Below are positions 39,940 to 41,600 of a stretch of 41,600 nucleotides of DNA, piece after piece (within the stretch, counting starts at the first letter, position 1; every line of letters starts with the position of its first letter). The notes under the pieces are model-generated. The model saw only the letters and a program-made list of their open reading frames with translations. It was not told where the DNA came from and did not search any database. A program made the position numbers and the translations under genes. The stretch is from Candidatus Methylomirabilis lanthanidiphila (GTDB lineage Bacteria; Methylomirabilota; Methylomirabilia; Methylomirabilales; Methylomirabilaceae), in assembly GCA_902196205.1 (NCBI GenBank), contig CABIKM010000052.1:1-41600 (forward strand), written 5' to 3'.

Positions 39940-41283
39940 ATGGCCTCGCGCAGCCATCGGCTTCGACAAGACGACAAACGCTACGTCTGGCATCCGTTCA
40001 CCCAGATGGCGGATTGGCTGCATGAGCGCCACCCGATCATCGAGCGGGGCGAGGGAAGCGTCCTCATCGACGTAGACGGCCGCCGCTACCTGGACGGCGT
40101 CTCCTCGCTGTGGGTGACGGTCCACGGCCACCGTAAGCAGGCGATCGATCGGGCCATCCGCGCCCAACTCGGCAAGGTTGCCCACACCTCCTTCCTGGGC
40201 CTGTCGCATCCACTCGCCATTGAACTGGCCAAGGCGCTCGTCCGGATCACCCCGGATGGACTCGCCAAGGTCTTCTACTCCGACAACGGCTCGACTGCCG
40301 TCGAGATCGCGCTGAAGATGGCGTTTCAGTACTGGCAGCAGCGGGGCGGGGCGTTTGCCCGCAAGACCAGGTTCATCGCATTGGAAGAGGCGTATCATGG
40401 CGATACCGTGGGCGCGGTCAGTGTCGGCGGGATCGATCTGTTCCACCAACTCTACCGACCGCTCCTCTTCCCGATCCGGCGGATCCCATCGCCGTATCGG
40501 GCGCCATGGAACCGTCGCCGTCGGCTTGATGCGCTCGCGCGGCTGGAGTCGATGCTGTCGCGCCATCACGATCAGGTAGCGGGTCTGGTGATGGAGCCGC
40601 TGATCCAGGGCGCCGCCGGGATGCTGCCGGCCCCGTCGGGTTTCCTGAAGGCGGTCCGCTCGCTCTGCTCACAGTACAACGTGCTCCTGATCCTGGACGA
40701 GGTCGCCACCGGCTTTGGTCGGACCGGGACGATGTTTGCGTGCGAGCAGGAGGGGGTCGCGCCCGACCTGCTCTGTCTGGCGAAGGGGCTGACGGGAGGG
40801 TACCTGCCGCTGGCGGCCACGCTCACGACACAGCAGATCTTCGACGGTTTCTGCGCGCCTTACGGAGAGAAGAAGGCCTTCTTCCACGGCCATAGCTATA
40901 CCGCCAACCCGCTGGCCTGCGCCGCCGCCCTCGCCAGCCTCCAATGCTTTCGCCGGGAGCAGACCCTCAAGCGGCTACAGCCAAAGATCGCGCTGTTGCG
41001 TCGCGAGCTTGAATCGCTGCGATTGCTGGCCCACGTGGGTGACATCCGGCAGGTCGGGTTTATGGTCGGGATCGAACTAATGGAGGATCCCAAGCGGGGG
41101 AAGGCGTACCCCTATGAGGCCAAAATGGGGATTCGAACGATCCTGGAGGCCAGGCGGCGAGGGCTGATCATCCGGCCGCTGGGTAACGTCATCGTTCTGA
41201 TGCCGCCCCTGTCGATTTCGTCGAAGGATCTCATCAGGATGGTGCGAATCGTCGGCGATGCTATCAGAGTTGCGACGGAGTAA
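39940..41283 (+). CDS. bioA: Adenosylmethionine-8-amino-7-oxononanoate aminotransferase
   Basis: 447 aa from ATG 39940; the longer reading to 39862 overlaps bioB and is not preferred. It makes 7,8-diaminopelargonate from KAPA using SAM as amino donor. The BioA start 'YVWHPFTQMADW' is diagnostic, with 'VSSLWVTVHGH', 'YSDNGSTAVEIALKMAFQYW', 'LILDEVATGFGRTGTMFACEQEGVAPDLLCLAKGLTGGYLPLAAT' where Lys282 binds PLP, and 'FFHGHSYTANPLACAAALASL'. Length is typical. Confidence 0.96.
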   Translation: MASRSHRLRQDDKRYVWHPFTQMADWLHERHPIIERGEGSVLIDVDGRRYLDGVSSLWVTVHGHRKQAIDRAIRAQLGKVAHTSFLGLSHPLAIELAKALVRITPDGLAKVFYSDNGSTAVEIALKMAFQYWQQRGGAFARKTRFIALEEAYHGDTVGAVSVGGIDLFHQLYRPLLFPIRRIPSPYRAPWNRRRRLDALARLESMLSRHHDQVAGLVMEPLIQGAAGMLPAPSGFLKAVRSLCSQYNVLLILDEVATGFGRTGTMFACEQEGVAPDLLCLAKGLTGGYLPLAATLTTQQIFDGFCAPYGEKKAFFHGHSYTANPLACAAALASLQCFRREQTLKRLQPKIALLRRELESLRLLAHVGDIRQVGFMVGIELMEDPKRGKAYPYEAKMGIRTILEARRRGLIIRPLGNVIVLMPPLSISSKDLIRMVRIVGDAIRVATE

Positions 41284-41336
41284 TGCCTCATGCACCTGCC
41301 ACGCGCCCGTGGGGATGAAAGTTCCGTAATCGAGCA

Positions 41337-41383
41337 AAATCCCCCCCAACCCCCCTTTTCAAAAGGGGGGAGCGGGGGGATTT
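41337..41383. repeat. Large C/G palindrome between bioA and bioD
   Basis: AAATCCCCCC and CCCCCTTTT are mirrored by AAAAGGGGG and GGGGGGATTT around a central C, giving a near-perfect long hairpin. Palindromes of this type occur as dispersed repeats in many bacterial genomes. Confidence 0.75.
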
Positions 41384-41412
41384 CGGGACGGCAACTAGAG
41401 ACTTTCTCATCA

Positions 41413-41600
41413 ATGAACACCGTGAGACCTATAGGTCTGTTTGTTACCGGGACGGATACGGGCGTTGGGAAGACGCTGATTGCGGCCGGACTTGCGCACG
41501 CCCTGCAGACTCTGGGGGTCGATATCGGTGTGATGAAGCCGGTCGAGACCGGCTGCCCGATGCGAGATGGCCGGCTGCAGCCGCCGGATGCCTTAGCGCT
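41413..41600 (+). CDS. bioD: Dethiobiotin synthetase, N-terminal part (runs off the window)
   Basis: 62 codons are visible from ATG 41413. The P-loop 'LFVTGTDTGVGKTLIAAGLAHAL' and the following 'VDIGVMKPVETG' are typical of BioD, which closes the ureido ring of dethiobiotin using CO2 and ATP. It is the third gene of the biotin run, 129 bp after bioA, with the palindrome at 41337-41383 in the gap. Confidence 0.93.
   Translation, partial: MNTVRPIGLFVTGTDTGVGKTLIAAGLAHALQTLGVDIGVMKPVETGCPMRDGRLQPPDALA

Overview
The window reads as a piece of chromosome from a methylotrophic bacterium that carries the archaeal-type tetrahydromethanopterin (H4MPT) C1 pathway. Fae, MtdB, the FhcA/B/C/D subunits and Mch lie in one run at 16.0-23.8 kb, and H4MPT cofactor biosynthesis genes lie at 24-26 kb and 34.7-38.4 kb. 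Gene content and protein character fit the NC10 phylum (Candidatus Methylomirabilis and relatives). That assignment is an inference from memory of gene content, not the result of a search.

Layout. (1) 1-8.6 kb is an accessory region: the C-terminal end of a Type IIG-like restriction-methylase, a three-gene operon (TIGR04255 protein, unknown protein, HEPN-like protein), a small antitoxin-like ORF, a HigB-HigA pair whose HigA carries a metallopeptidase domain, a DarG-like macrodomain protein with no DarT, a GC-rich recQ and a VapBC-type pair. It ends at the 3' side of a tRNA-Ala gene. (2) 8.9-13.4 kb, minus strand, is housekeeping: pyrE, msrA and an operon mazG-nfeD-slipin-DUF427. (3) 13.7-15.7 kb holds a ZIP metal transporter, a lytic transglycosylase and, on the minus strand, an ArsC-family gene that can only be read full length if an in-frame TGA is decoded as selenocysteine. 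(4) 16.0-25.8 kb is the C1 transfer cluster: fae, mtdB, a formylmethanofuran dehydrogenase subunit D-like gene, fhcB, fhcA, fhcD (ftr), fhcC, mch, an ATP-grasp ligase and a CitG-like gene. (5) 26.0-28.7 kb is a three-part ADP-forming acyl-CoA synthetase/GNAT fusion. (6) 28.8-31.9 kb, minus strand, is an operon of HAD phosphatase, class III aminotransferase and alpha/beta hydrolase. (7) 32.2-38.4 kb, minus strand, is a run SDR, dihydropteroate synthase-like, DUF447, beta-RFAP synthase, histidine kinase, sigma-54 response regulator. (8) 38.7 kb to the end holds tRNA-Val and then bioB, bioA and the start of bioD.

How the genes work together. Fae condenses formaldehyde with H4MPT, MtdB oxidises methylene-H4MPT, Mch opens methenyl-H4MPT, and the Fhc complex moves the formyl group to a methanofuran-like carrier and releases it. 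The separate SDR/DHPS-like/DUF447/beta-RFAP genes are positioned to make the pterin cofactor, and a two-component system is packed directly behind them. The FhcB here keeps iron-sulfur cysteines and an active-site-like cysteine and is preceded by a subunit-D-like gene. That is unlike the cofactor-free FhcB I recall from well-studied aerobic methylotrophs and raises the possibility of a redox-active dehydrogenase.

Between genes there are several repeat families: degenerate 7-bp arrays (AGCnnTC), a REP-like double hairpin, and C/G-rich palindromes. I saw no CRISPR array, transposase, integrase or rRNA.
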